A stretch of 64,000 nt of DNA from Spirosoma foliorum. Its GTDB lineage: Bacteria > Bacteroidota > Bacteroidia > Cytophagales > Spirosomataceae. The DNA lies in NCBI RefSeq assembly GCF_014117325.1, contig NZ_CP059732.1, forward strand, positions 5,717,001 to 5,781,000, given 5' to 3'. This document shows positions 1 to 8,011 of this stretch, one piece after another. Position numbers and translations under genes: made by a program. The notes beneath the pieces are model-generated. The model made no database searches. It was not told where the DNA came from and was given only the letters and a program-made list of their open reading frames with translations. The number at the start of each line of letters is the position of its first letter. Position 1 is the first letter of the stretch.

Positions 1-666
1 ACGGTTGGCTTCGATAATGCCGAGTTAGGCCAGCGAATGTATGCGGGTATGAATTTCTCACAGGGCAAATACATGCGCCATCTTGGCTATCTCTACGGAC
101 TGGTGAATATTGGCGGCTATGTGCGGAATCATAAGGTTGAACAGGCCGTTTTGTCGCTCGAGTCAAACTATTTTAGCCCACTCATGAAAACCAGGTGGGG
201 CAACATGCGCCACTTCTTTAATACGCGTTACACCGTTGGGATCGACCGGTTTGACAATGAATACATTTCCCTGAGCAGTACAGGAAGTGGTGTCAACACC
301 GACGGCATAGGCCTGAATAGCGACGCCTTGCGGGGTACAAACCGATGGTTCATCAATTACGAAAACGTCCTCTTTTCGCGGCTCAGCCTGATTGGCTTCC
401 GGGTTGCGTTTGTGACGTTCGCTAACCTTGGACTCATTAGTTTTCCTGACAGAACGTTGTTGAAAGGGCCGCTTTATCAGGGCTACGGCATTGGGTTCCG
501 GCTACGGAATGAAAACCTGACGTTTACCAGTTTCCAGATTCGGCTGGCGTATTATCCCAATATTCCGGGCAATACAATACCGTTCCGAACGGCATTTGAA
601 GGCGTTCCAACTCTACAATTTCGTGATTTTGATTTATCTGCACCTCAGATTATTCCTTACCGCTAA
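1..666 (+). CDS. Outer-membrane beta-barrel protein, C-terminal part (5' truncated by window edge)
   Basis: The frame is open from base 1, so the start lies outside the window; 221 residues are visible. The visible part alternates aromatic/hydrophobic and polar residues in short strands separated by Asn/Gly/Asp turns, as in the barrel of an outer-membrane protein. Segments such as GYGIGFRLRNENLTF and FQIRLAYYPN resemble the last strands of BamA/TamA-like or surface-antigen barrels. The extreme C-terminus does not end in an aromatic residue. No domain before the barrel can be seen, so exact family and substrate are unknown. It ends 56 bp before the MarR gene and is probably a separate transcript. 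Confidence 0.6.
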   Translation, partial: TVGFDNAELGQRMYAGMNFSQGKYMRHLGYLYGLVNIGGYVRNHKVEQAVLSLESNYFSPLMKTRWGNMRHFFNTRYTVGIDRFDNEYISLSSTGSGVNTDGIGLNSDALRGTNRWFINYENVLFSRLSLIGFRVAFVTFANLGLISFPDRTLLKGPLYQGYGIGFRLRNENLTFTSFQIRLAYYPNIPGNTIPFRTAFEGVPTLQFRDFDLSAPQIIPYR

Positions 667-672
667 AAAAAT

Positions 673-718
673 AATTGTATTTAGTGTTGCTACATTAAAT
701 ACAATTACACTATCTTTG
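673..718 (+). promoter_or_regulatory. Promoter and inverted-repeat operator of the MarR gene
   Basis: A perfect 11-bp inverted repeat, AATTGTATTTA (673-683) and TAAATACAATT (696-706), separated by 12 bp, lies directly before TATCTTTG (711-718), a match to the Bacteroidota -7 element TAnnTTTG. A TTG that could serve as the -33 element (687-689) sits in the spacer between the arms. A dimer bound here would cover the promoter, which suggests autorepression by the MarR protein. The start codon is 5 bp after the -7 element, so the leader is extremely short or absent. Confidence 0.65.
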
Positions 719-722
719 TGCC

Positions 723-1178
723 ATGTCCATTGAAACTGATATAAAACAGAGCACACCATTCAAAACACCTTACCACCGGGTGATGGTAAATCTGATCTTT
801 ACCAGCAACTGGATGGCGGCTAGCCAGATGCAGATGTTGAAGCCATTTGGGCTGACATTGCAGCAGTATAACGTGCTGCGAATTTTGCGTGGCCAATACC
901 CTGATCCTGTTAAAGTCAGTGATATTACCGAGCGCATGCTCGATAAAATGTCGAATGCGTCAAGATTGGTGGATAAACTATTGGCCAAGAAACTTGTCTT
1001 ACGCACCGAATGCCCCAGCGACCGACGTGCGGTCGATGTGGTCATCACAGATAAGGGACTGGCATTACTCAACCAATTAGATGTTTATCAGACAGAGTGG
1101 TCGGATAAACAACGAAGCAAATTGACCGAAGAGGAGGCTATTTACCTGAGTCAATTGCTAGACCGGATTCGGTCTTAA
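723..1178 (+). CDS. MarR-family transcriptional regulator
   Basis: 151 residues, the usual MarR length. A winged helix-turn-helix spans about residues 45-115: the segment around SDITERML (66-73) and SNASRLVDKL (77-86) is the helix-turn-helix, followed by the wing with the family's SDRR signature (residues 99-102). It should act as a homodimer repressor in the cytoplasm. The upstream perfect inverted repeat overlaps its own promoter, so autoregulation is likely. It is followed 52 bp downstream by a yceI-family gene on the same strand, a common MarR/YceI pairing, so YceI is the probable target. The inducing ligand is unknown. Confidence 0.9.
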   Translation: MSIETDIKQSTPFKTPYHRVMVNLIFTSNWMAASQMQMLKPFGLTLQQYNVLRILRGQYPDPVKVSDITERMLDKMSNASRLVDKLLAKKLVLRTECPSDRRAVDVVITDKGLALLNQLDVYQTEWSDKQRSKLTEEEAIYLSQLLDRIRS

Positions 1179-1230
1179 TTCTATACTGTCATTACGTTTA
1201 ACTAAATTTAATTAACTGTTTACAATCCAA

Positions 1231-1797
1231 ATGAAAAAAGCAACCTTACTTGCTGCCCTGTTATTCTCATCTGTAGGAGCTTTCGCTCAAACCTGGACGC
1301 TGGACAAAGCGCACTCGAACCTGAATTTCACCGTAACACACATGATGTTGTCGGAAGTTGATGGCAAGTTCACGAATTTCGACGTGAAAATGACTTCGGC
1401 AAAAGATGACTTCACTGATGCTCAAATCGACTTTACTGCTGATGTAAACAGCATCAATACTAACCAGGAAAAGCGTGATGGCCACCTGAAAAGCGCTGAC
1501 TTTTTCGATGCTGCCAAATATCCAACGCTGGCTTTCAAAAGCAAATCAGTTACGAAAGTATCGGGTAACAAATACAAAGTGACTGGTGATCTGACCATGC
1601 ACGGTGTAACGAAACCTGTAACGCTTGATGCTGTACTTAAAGGACCTGTTACGAACCCACAAAACAAGAAAACCTTAGCTGGTTTCATTGTAACTGGCGA
1701 AGTAAAACGGGGTGATTTTACCCTGGGTTCTGCTCCGGCTGCCGTAGTTAGCGATGAAATCGCTATCCGGGCTTCTGGTGAATTGGTGAAAAACTAA
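1231..1797 (+). CDS. YceI-family periplasmic lipid-binding protein
   Basis: 188 residues. A signal peptide (residues 1 to about 19, ending GAFAQ) is followed by the YceI fold: WTLDKAHSNLNFTVTHMMLSE near the N-terminus, GHLKSADFFDAAKYPTL in the middle and GVTKPVTLDA afterwards, all family hallmarks. YceI proteins form a lipocalin-like barrel binding polyprenyl-type lipids in the periplasm; the ligand here is unknown. It is probably cotranscribed with the MarR gene 52 bp upstream and ends in a strong terminator. Confidence 0.92.
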   Translation: MKKATLLAALLFSSVGAFAQTWTLDKAHSNLNFTVTHMMLSEVDGKFTNFDVKMTSAKDDFTDAQIDFTADVNSINTNQEKRDGHLKSADFFDAAKYPTLAFKSKSVTKVSGNKYKVTGDLTMHGVTKPVTLDAVLKGPVTNPQNKKTLAGFIVTGEVKRGDFTLGSAPAAVVSDEIAIRASGELVKN

Positions 1798-1816
1798 CCT
1801 ATGATTGCTTATAATG

Positions 1817-1849
1817 ATCCCCGGCGCCTTCTGGTGTCGGGGATTTTTT
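1817..1849 (+). terminator. Rho-independent terminator after yceI
   Basis: A 12-bp stem, ATCCCCGGCGCC paired with GGTGTCGGGGAT (two G-T wobbles) around a TTCT loop, is followed by a run of T. It lies 19 bp after the yceI stop codon. Confidence 0.85.
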
Positions 1850-1900
1850 GTGCATAAAAGCTCGCGATAAACGTCTTTAAAACCTTCTAGGCCTCTGGTA

Positions 1901-2344
1901 TTAGACAAACGCCGGGAAGTCATCCATAAATTGCACTTCTGCAGTGTCGTGGTTTACACACCAGCAATAATGCACCAGTCCATTAGAAATAACTACGTAA
2001 GGGGCACGATGAACATGATTGTAGCGGGCAGTTTGGTCAACAACCGTTTGGGTGAGTGTGATATGGGGTGCTTTACACTCAACAATTAAAAAAGGCTGTC
2101 CTTGCCGATCAAAGACAACAACATCCGTTCGCTTCTGAGTCTGATTCAACGTTAGCCCTCCTTCCGAACGGATGAGGGCTTTGGGGTAGGCATAATGTGT
2201 CAGCAGTAGGTTCACAATGTGCTGACGAACCCACTCCTCGGGCGATAGCCGGACGTACTTTCGGCGTAACAGGTCAAAAATATACGGTTTTCCTTCGACT
2301 TGCTTAGTTTTATAGTCAAAAGGAGGGAGGTTCAATGGAGCCAT
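1901..2344 (-). CDS. HsdR N-terminal-domain-like protein (PD-(D/E)XK fold)
   Basis: 147 residues from the ATG at 2344. The frame stays open further upstream, but that stretch is a repeat array and looks non-coding. The segment RTDVVVFDRQGQPFLIVECK contains the PD-(D/E)XK nuclease core: Asp74, then Glu89-x-Lys91. This matches the HSDR_N_2 family, related to the N-terminal nuclease domain of type I restriction subunit R. No helicase domain and no HsdM/HsdS genes are nearby, so it is a stand-alone small protein and not a restriction system. Such proteins are widespread and uncharacterised in Bacteroidota. It is divergent from amn. Confidence 0.75.
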   Translation of the reverse strand: MAPLNLPPFDYKTKQVEGKPYIFDLLRRKYVRLSPEEWVRQHIVNLLLTHYAYPKALIRSEGGLTLNQTQKRTDVVVFDRQGQPFLIVECKAPHITLTQTVVDQTARYNHVHRAPYVVISNGLVHYCWCVNHDTAEVQFMDDFPAFV

Positions 2345-2355
2345 ACCACTAAGAT

Positions 2356-2447
2356 AATGAGTGAATGAGCGAATGAGTGAAAGAGTGCGTGAAAAAACGT
2401 GACTTATACCCAACCCGCTCATTCGCTCTTTCACTCATTCGCTAATT
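2356..2447. repeat. Two opposed arrays of four octamers forming an 18-bp stem
   Basis: Positions 2356-2387 hold four consecutive 8-bp units of consensus AAWGAGYG. Positions 2416-2447 hold four units of the complement CRCTCWTT, the last degenerate. The two arrays can pair through a perfect 18-bp stem (2368-2385 with 2426-2443). The element fills most of the gap between the divergent HsdR-like gene and amn, so it covers both promoters. The same octamer arrays recur near 42.7 and 42.9 kb. Confidence 0.75.
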
Positions 2448-2454
2448 AAAATCT

Positions 2455-3225
2455 ATGAAAACAAAAGAAGAAATCGTTCAGAACTGGCTGCCACGCTACA
2501 CAGGAACACCCATTGAGCAATTTGGCGAATACATTTTGCTAACCAACTTCATCAATTACGTCGAGCTGTTTGCCAAGAAATTCGATGTAGAGATTTTTGG
2601 TATCGGACGGGCTATGCAAACAGCTACGGCCAACAACATCACGATTATCAACTTCGGCATGGGTAGCGCTATGGCGGCTACAGTTATGGACCTGCTTTCG
2701 GCAGTTAACCCGAAAGCGGTTTTGTTTTTAGGTAAATGTGGTGGCCTGAAAAAAACACAGATCGGCGATTTAGTGCTACCGATTGCCGCTATACGAGGTG
2801 AAGGTACCAGCAATGATTACATGCGGCCCGAAATTCCGGCTCTTCCCTCCTTCCGACTGCAACGAGCCGTGTCGTCAACAATCAAACGATACGAGTTGGA
2901 TTATTGGACAGGCACGGTGTATACCACCAACCGACGAATTTGGGAGCACGACGAACAATTCAAAGATTACCTGCGTGAACTCCGTACCATGGCCATCGAT
3001 ATGGAAACGGCTACTATTTTTACCGTAGGTTTTGTCAATTCAATTCCACATGGTGCCCTACTGCTCGTATCTGATAACCCATTAGTACCTGAAGGTGTGA
3101 AAACCGAAGAAAGCGACAAAAAAGTGACGGGTCAGTTTGTCAATGTTCACCTCGATATAGGCATCGATGCCCTTCTTGAACTTGAGTCGTCGGGTGATTC
3201 GGTGAAGCACTTGCGATTTGAGTAA
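2455..3225 (+). CDS. amn: AMP nucleosidase
   Basis: 256 residues, matching the short Bacteroidota form that lacks the N-terminal domain of the E. coli enzyme. It hydrolyses AMP to adenine and ribose 5-phosphate in purine salvage. The nucleoside phosphorylase-type fold is seen in NFGMGSAMAATVMDLL (phosphate/nucleotide site), VLFLGKCGGLKKTQIGD and AIDMETATIFTVG (purine and ribose contacts). The ATG at 2455 follows directly after the octamer-repeat region. No operon partners are evident; the next gene has its own promoter. Confidence 0.85.
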   Translation: MKTKEEIVQNWLPRYTGTPIEQFGEYILLTNFINYVELFAKKFDVEIFGIGRAMQTATANNITIINFGMGSAMAATVMDLLSAVNPKAVLFLGKCGGLKKTQIGDLVLPIAAIRGEGTSNDYMRPEIPALPSFRLQRAVSSTIKRYELDYWTGTVYTTNRRIWEHDEQFKDYLRELRTMAIDMETATIFTVGFVNSIPHGALLLVSDNPLVPEGVKTEESDKKVTGQFVNVHLDIGIDALLELESSGDSVKHLRFE

Positions 3226-3243
3226 CCTAAAACTAGCTGTGAG

Positions 3244-3273
3244 TTGATTAATAAAGCGTAGTTATTATATTTG
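3244..3273 (+). promoter_or_regulatory. Bacteroidota-type promoter for the 107-residue gene
   Basis: TATATTTG at 3266-3273 matches TAnnTTTG. TTG at 3244-3246, 19 bp upstream, fits the -33 element. The start codon is 4 bp downstream of the -7 box. Confidence 0.6.
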
Positions 3274-3277
3274 CTTT

Positions 3278-3601
3278 ATGAAACCTGACCGTAGACTTGA
3301 CCAACTGGAGCCACTGATGGCTGACTCGCTTCAAAAAATTGACCGGCTTATTGAAGGGCAGGGGCAGCTTGCCGAACTAGCCGTTAAGACAAAGGCTGAA
3401 CTTGACCAGGTGAAAAAAACTGGCGAAGTGACAGCTAACGGCTTGGCTAACTTGACGACTTATGTGCAACAAGGGTTTGCTGAAGTTAAAAGTAGTATCG
3501 TTAATATGCAGGGTGATATCACTAACATGCAAGAGAATATTGCTAACATACAAGCAGGTCAAAGTCTCATTTTGCAGATTTTACGAGAAAGGCTGCCATA
3601 G
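3278..3601 (+). CDS. Small coiled-coil protein of unknown function
   Basis: 107 residues, not recognised as a named family. It is strongly helical, with heptad-like repeats in the C-terminal half (NMQGDITNMQENIANIQAG), so it is probably a soluble coiled-coil oligomer. It has no signal peptide or membrane segment. It has its own promoter and is followed by a bidirectional terminator shared with the convergent TPR gene. The heptad repeats around ITNMQ/IANIQ look internally duplicated. Confidence 0.6.
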   Translation: MKPDRRLDQLEPLMADSLQKIDRLIEGQGQLAELAVKTKAELDQVKKTGEVTANGLANLTTYVQQGFAEVKSSIVNMQGDITNMQENIANIQAGQSLILQILRERLP

Positions 3602-3663
3602 CCATAATGGCCTATAAAGCTAAATATCTGCAGAGTCGATAGTGGTTTGATCTGTATAAAAAA

Positions 3664-3733
3664 TTAAAAGGGTTTTCAGTGAAATATATCAGGCTAACTT
3701 ATAGCTAATACATTTCACCGAAAACCCTTTTAA
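3664..3733. terminator. Bidirectional terminator between convergent genes
   Basis: TTAAAAGGGTTTTC (3664-3677) is the exact complement of GAAAACCCTTTTAA (3720-3733). The stem extends inward imperfectly (GTGAAAT with ATTTCAC). The A and T runs at the outer ends allow termination of both the 107-residue gene (+) and the TPR gene (-). Confidence 0.7.
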
Positions 3734-3746
3734 CCTTCAGGGCTTA

Positions 3747-5087
3747 CTAATTACAATAATCGCTGATCACTTTATAGGCTGGATTATAGCCTAATTCACC
3801 GGCTTTGGAAAGGTCCAGGCAACCGCCGTTCTCATCGCCAAGGCTGTGTTTGATAATGCCCCGAATGTAGTACACTTCAGCATAGCGTGGGTTTAGCTTG
3901 ATCGCACTATTGCAATCCATAATGGCTCCCCGTTGATCGCCTTGCGCCGATCTGATTAGGCCCCGACTGAAATAGGCTTCGGCATAGGTTGGGCTAAGCT
4001 CAATGGCTTTGTTTAGATCGATAATCGCTGATTTTTGATCGCCCTGTTTGTTTTTGCTAACAGCCCGACTGAAATAGGCCTCAGCACGTTCGCTCCCTAA
4101 TTCGTTGATTTTGTTGCGCTCCTGTACCACATCACGTAGCTTGTCGAGCGTAACACGACTGATTTTTCCACTATAAACGATTTTCGAATCGGTGTTGGCA
4201 TTGTTTATATCAATAGCCTGGTTAAAATCCTGAACGGCACTTTTCTGATCGCCTAGTTTACTACGGCAGAAACCTCGTCCATAATAAGCCCGGTAGTTGT
4301 CGCCTTTAAGAGCTATTGCTTTATCATAATCGGGCAGGGCACCTTTATAATCTTCCAGTTTACTTTTTGCATAACCCCGGTAGAAGAACGATTCGCCATC
4401 TTCGGGACTCAGTTCAATGGCTTTGTTCAGATCGATTACGGCTCCTGCAAAATCATTCAACTCAACTTTCGACATACCTCGTCCGGCATACGCTTGTGAA
4501 CGTTTGGGGGTGAGTTCAATTACTTTCGTGAAATCGGGCAGGCTACCAGAAAAGTCTTCTAATTTCTGTTTCGTAACCCCCCGAACGTAGTAGGTTTGGG
4601 CATTGCCTGGATCTAGTTCGAGGGCTTTGGTGAAATCGGCCAGAGCACCCCGGTACTGATCAATACGGCTCCGGCTAACGCCCCGGTTATAATAAGCTTG
4701 TGCGTCGTCGGGGTTTAGTTCAATAGAGCGACTGAAATCCAGTAGTGCTCCCCGATGATCATCTTGTTTGCTTTTGCTGACGCCCCGGCTTAAGTAAGCC
4801 AACGCGTCTTTGCTATTGATCTCAATAGCGCGATCGTAATCCAGAATGGCTCCCCGATGGTCTTTCAAATTAGCTTTGGCTAACCCTCTGTTATAATAGC
4901 TCGCCGAATTATCGGGATTCATGGTGATGGCCATACTAAAGGCCTGTAAGGCTCCTGTAAAATCGTTGGCTTTGCTTTTAGCGATGCCATTTTCGAAGAA
5001 ATCAACGGCGGTTTGTTGGGCGGAAACAGAAATAGTCAGCCTAGTGCATAACAGTAGCGTGACCAGCGGCAATATAAGTCGCTTCAT
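3747..5087 (-). CDS. Secreted tetratricopeptide-repeat protein
   Basis: 446 residues from the ATG at 5087, where a signal peptide begins (MKRLILPLVTLLLCTRLTIS, cleaved near SVSAQQ). An upstream in-frame extension has no signal character and was rejected. The mature part is about eleven 34-residue TPR units with the repeat theme GDQ-x-GA-x-D-x-x-x-AI-x-L-x-P and A-x-Y-x-RG. One unit is broken by an insertion (around KIVYSGKISRVTLDKLRDVV). TPR solenoids mediate protein-protein contacts; here it is periplasmic or surface exposed. No partner gene is adjacent, so the target is unknown. Confidence 0.85.
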   Translation of the reverse strand: MKRLILPLVTLLLCTRLTISVSAQQTAVDFFENGIAKSKANDFTGALQAFSMAITMNPDNSASYYNRGLAKANLKDHRGAILDYDRAIEINSKDALAYLSRGVSKSKQDDHRGALLDFSRSIELNPDDAQAYYNRGVSRSRIDQYRGALADFTKALELDPGNAQTYYVRGVTKQKLEDFSGSLPDFTKVIELTPKRSQAYAGRGMSKVELNDFAGAVIDLNKAIELSPEDGESFFYRGYAKSKLEDYKGALPDYDKAIALKGDNYRAYYGRGFCRSKLGDQKSAVQDFNQAIDINNANTDSKIVYSGKISRVTLDKLRDVVQERNKINELGSERAEAYFSRAVSKNKQGDQKSAIIDLNKAIELSPTYAEAYFSRGLIRSAQGDQRGAIMDCNSAIKLNPRYAEVYYIRGIIKHSLGDENGGCLDLSKAGELGYNPAYKVISDYCN

Positions 5088-5274
5088 AATAGGTAGTTCA
5101 GAAGTTTGGGTGAGTCGTATTAAGGGGGCTAAAATTAGGCTTTTGTTGCCGCTTAGCCAAGTTGACAATATGATAAAATGATGAAGCTGGTATAGGTCTT
5201 AGAACAAGCCTCTATGACTAGTGGACATCTCTCTAGTAAAACCTGCCAAATGAGTCATCTTGAAATAAAATTAA

Positions 5275-5328
5275 TGACAATTTGTCGTATTTTATTGTCG
5301 AATCAATGATTTTTATGTCAAAATGTCA
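5275..5328 (+). promoter_or_regulatory. Cluster of TGTC-type motifs upstream of hsp20
   Basis: Within the 330-bp divergent gap (5088-5417) an AT-rich stretch contains the dyad GACAAtTTGTC (5276-5286), a second TTGTCG at 5295-5300, and the direct repeat TGTCAaaaTGTCA (5316-5328). These lie 90-140 bp before the hsp20 start. They may be regulator sites for the heat-shock gene; this is inferred from position only. I see no clear TAnnTTTG box. The rest of the gap shows nothing else recognisable. Confidence 0.35.
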
Positions 5329-5417
5329 GCAAAATAGTGCTTAAATTGTATTGGTACAGCATTTGACTAAGGATGTATGTGTTTGATTATAAACAACCCA
5401 ATAAACCAAATAAGCAA

Positions 5418-5840
5418 ATGGCAACCTTAGTTCGATATAACAACTTCCCTACTTTCTTTAACCCATTTTATAGCCGTCCGGTAATTAATCGTTACCAAAA
5501 CACGACGCCAAACGTACCTGCCGTAAACGTAAAGGAAACTGAAACGGCGTTTATTCTTGACCTGGCTGCGCCTGGTTTGAAGAAAGAGGATTTGAAAATT
5601 AACGTAGAAAATAACAAACTGACGATTGGGTATCAGTCGGAAGTAAAAAACGAAGAAACGACGGATAAATTCACCCGTCAAGAATTTGGCTTTACCTCGT
5701 TTGAACGCAGTTTCAAGCTGCCTAAAACTGTAAATGCCGATGGTATCAAAGCCGCTTATACCGATGGTATCCTGACGGTAGAGTTACCTAAAATCGAAGT
5801 GAAGGAAGAGAAGTTGGTGAAGGAAATTACCGTTGCCTAA
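5418..5840 (+). CDS. Small heat-shock protein, Hsp20/alpha-crystallin family
   Basis: 140 residues from the ATG at 5418 (MATLVRYNNFPTFFNPFY). An in-frame ATG 45 bp upstream would add a lysine/asparagine-rich leader and is less likely. The alpha-crystallin domain runs from about residue 37 to 130: VNVKETETAFILDLAAPGLKK, then FERSFKLP, and the signature YTDGILTVELPK. It is an ATP-independent holdase that keeps unfolding cytoplasmic proteins soluble. It is monocistronic with a strong terminator, and is probably heat or stress induced. Confidence 0.92.
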   Translation: MATLVRYNNFPTFFNPFYSRPVINRYQNTTPNVPAVNVKETETAFILDLAAPGLKKEDLKINVENNKLTIGYQSEVKNEETTDKFTRQEFGFTSFERSFKLPKTVNADGIKAAYTDGILTVELPKIEVKEEKLVKEITVA

Positions 5841-5862
5841 TCGGGTATCCGGTAACAATCAG

Positions 5863-5896
5863 AAAGCTCATGCCGATTGGTGTGAGCTTTTTTTTT
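5863..5896 (+). terminator. Terminator after hsp20
   Basis: AAAGCTCA (5863-5870) pairs with TGAGCTTT (5883-5890), followed by an uninterrupted T run to 5896. Confidence 0.85.
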
Positions 5897-5952
5897 GCGT
5901 GGAGCAGGGTGCACGAAGCGCGGTTTGCTGCTCCCGGCACCCTGCTCCACGC
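5897..5952. repeat. Long hairpin with perfect 16-bp arms
   Basis: GCGTGGAGCAGGGTGC (5897-5912) is the exact complement of 5937-5952. The element abuts the T run of the hsp20 terminator, and its right arm reaches the last base of the trpF-like stop codon. The sequence is GC-rich and begins with a GTGG-containing foot, as in REP-type repeats. It could end the minus-strand transcript or be a small interspersed repeat. Confidence 0.8.
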
Positions 5953-6614
5953 TACTTTATCGTCTTCATAAACGCTTCGAGTTTCTGAGCGTCCAATTTG
6001 CCATTGGTTCGGACACCACTGCAAATGTCGAGGCCAAAAGGTTGTACGCTATCAATAGCTTCTCGCACATTATCGGGCTTTAGGCCACCGGCCAGAAATA
6101 CGGGAACCCCCGAGTGTTCAACAATTTTTCGGCTTACCTGCCAGTTGTGGACCCGGCCCGTACCACCCAACTCTTTCACAGCCAGATTTGGATTCCCCGA
6201 ATCCAGCAACAACGCATCGACACCATACTGAACAGCCTCGAGCGCTTCGTCAAGATTCCGCTCGTCAATGACATGGATTACCTGAACCACCTTTATAGCA
6301 GGCAAGGCCTTATGCAATTGAGCATACGTATCGGGTGGCACGGCATCGACAAGTTGAATCGTATTGGCACCAACTCGTTGTTGGTGAGCGATAATAGCAG
6401 CAAGATTCGTTTCACTGGTCAACATGAAAGTTGCTATGGGCGGAGGAGTGGCCTTGACAATCTGAGCGGCTATATCATCGGCGACCACGCCAGGCCCACT
6501 AGGCATTCGGCCCACTAAACCAAGGGCATCGGCTCCGAGTTGACTAGCCAGTCGCGCTTCATCGACACTGCTGATGCAACAAATTTTTACCCTTGTTCGG
6601 AACGGAGATTCCAT
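5952..6614 (-). CDS. Phosphoribosylanthranilate isomerase-like protein (TrpF family)
   Basis: 220 residues, TIM-barrel fold. It shows the TrpF signatures VKICCIS at residues 9-15 (usually KICG, containing the catalytic Cys base), the barrel-interior Asp in ALLLDSG, FLAGGLKPDNV and the phosphate-binding GLDICSGVRTNGKLD near the C-terminus. The usual reaction is isomerisation of phosphoribosylanthranilate in tryptophan synthesis. It stands alone, outside a trp operon, and the Gly after the catalytic Cys is Cys, so it may be a paralogue with a different substrate. The stop codon touches the arm of the preceding hairpin. Confidence 0.75.
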   Translation of the reverse strand: MESPFRTRVKICCISSVDEARLASQLGADALGLVGRMPSGPGVVADDIAAQIVKATPPPIATFMLTSETNLAAIIAHQQRVGANTIQLVDAVPPDTYAQLHKALPAIKVVQVIHVIDERNLDEALEAVQYGVDALLLDSGNPNLAVKELGGTGRVHNWQVSRKIVEHSGVPVFLAGGLKPDNVREAIDSVQPFGLDICSGVRTNGKLDAQKLEAFMKTIK

Positions 6615-6669
6615 TGTTTTCGGTTGCTTATCTAACTAATAAAGCCGTAAATCTACGGTTTGTGTGACT

Positions 6670-7920
6670 ATGGTTCAACAAACGTCTGACGACACATTTG
6701 CCTCCCTCCGAATTCCTGAATTTCGCTATTTCGTCATGAACAGTTTCCTGATTACAGTTACACTGTTGATTCAGGAAGTTACGCTTGGTTATGAGCTGTA
6801 TAAACTCACGCACGACCCGCTCATGCTCGGTTTAGTAGGACTGGCCGAAGCGATTCCCTTTATTGCTCTATCATTATTTGGTGGACACCTGGCCGATCGT
6901 CGGGACAAGAAACGGATACTTCAGTGGAGCCTTTTGGTCATTCTGCTGGGCTCGGTGATTCTGTATTTAGTGTTTCAACCGTCTATCGTAGCTGGTTTAT
7001 CACAAACAGCCCGATTAGCCACTATTTATGGAGTGCTGATGTTGATTGGCACCGCCAAGGGCTTTTATTCACCTGCCAGCTCATCCCTAAAACCGTTTCT
7101 GGTCCCCCGCGAACTTTATGCGAACTCGGCTACCTGGAGTAGTTCGTTTTGGCAGGCCGGGGCCATTGTTGGGCCGGGTTTAGCCGGTTTTCTGTACAGC
7201 TGGGTTGGTTTCGATAATTCGCTGATTGTAGTCATTGCATTATTGGTGATTTGTTATGTGCTCATTACACTCATCAAACGCAAGCCTGTACCCGTCAGTA
7301 ATGAACCAGTTATGGGTCTACGGGAAAGCCTGACCGAAGGGTTCCGCTTTGTTTTCAAAACCCAGATTGTCCTCTATGCCATTTCCCTCGATCTGTTTTC
7401 GGTACTGTTTGGAGGTGTGGTAGCCATTCTGCCCGTTTTTGCCGAAGATATTTTAAAAGTAGGGGCCGAAGGTTTAGGATTCCTGCGAGCGGCCCCCTCT
7501 GTAGGTGCCCTGCTTACGATGGCTTACATGACCAAGCATCCACCAACGCACAATGCCTGGCGAAATATGCTGCTGGCCGTAGCTGGATTTGGCGTAGCCA
7601 CTATTGTGTTTGCGTGGTCTACCAACTTCTACCTGTCGCTCCTGATGTTGGGCTTAACGGGTGCTTTCGACAGTGTGAGCGTCATTATTCGGCAAACAAT
7701 TTTACAGATTTTTCCACCCGATCATATGCGTGGGCGCGTAGCGGCTGTGAATGGAATCTTTGTTAGTTCATCCAACGAGATCGGGGCTTTTGAATCAGGG
7801 TTGCTGGCCCGGCTGCTCGGTGCAGTACCGTCGGTTGCTTTGGGGGGTGTTGTTACGCTATTCGTCGTGGCGTATGTGTACGCCAAGTCGAAAGAATTGT
7901 TTGCGGTGCGGTTGAGTTGA
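6670..7920 (+). CDS. MFS transporter (EntS-like exporter group)
   Basis: 416 residues from ATG 6670; an in-frame GTG two codons earlier (6664) is an equally possible start. About twelve hydrophobic helices are visible. The cytoplasmic loop between helices 2 and 3 carries GGHLADRRDKKRIL, the MFS motif A. The N-terminal FASLRIPEFRYF and the overall pattern match the enterobactin-exporter/MFS_3 type group, usually effluxers of siderophores or drugs by proton antiport. It is divergent from the trpF-like gene by 55 bp. No siderophore genes are nearby, so the substrate is unknown. Confidence 0.85.
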   Translation: MVQQTSDDTFASLRIPEFRYFVMNSFLITVTLLIQEVTLGYELYKLTHDPLMLGLVGLAEAIPFIALSLFGGHLADRRDKKRILQWSLLVILLGSVILYLVFQPSIVAGLSQTARLATIYGVLMLIGTAKGFYSPASSSLKPFLVPRELYANSATWSSSFWQAGAIVGPGLAGFLYSWVGFDNSLIVVIALLVICYVLITLIKRKPVPVSNEPVMGLRESLTEGFRFVFKTQIVLYAISLDLFSVLFGGVVAILPVFAEDILKVGAEGLGFLRAAPSVGALLTMAYMTKHPPTHNAWRNMLLAVAGFGVATIVFAWSTNFYLSLLMLGLTGAFDSVSVIIRQTILQIFPPDHMRGRVAAVNGIFVSSSNEIGAFESGLLARLLGAVPSVALGGVVTLFVVAYVYAKSKELFAVRLS

Positions 7921-7945
7921 TGGCAAAAGGTGATGGATAAATAAA

Positions 7946-7989
7946 AACCTGCGCCTGGCTACCGATTCGTGGATAGTTAGGCGCAGGTT
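7946..7989. terminator. Hairpin between convergent MFS and small minus-strand gene
   Basis: AACCTGCGCCT (7946-7956) is exactly complementary to AGGCGCAGGTT (7979-7989), with a 22-bp loop. A short A run precedes it (7943-7947), so it could stop the minus-strand transcript. It lies 26 bp after the MFS stop. Confidence 0.65.
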
Positions 7990-8011
7990 GGCAACCAATA
8001 CGTCCATAGGG

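Noticed and set aside
2102..2344. Restriction-modification system at the HsdR-like gene
   Set aside because: Only a single nuclease-fold domain; no helicase, methylase or specificity subunit nearby.
3747..5168. TPR gene extended to the upstream Met at 5168
   Set aside because: The extension has no signal character and would hide the clear signal peptide starting at 5087.
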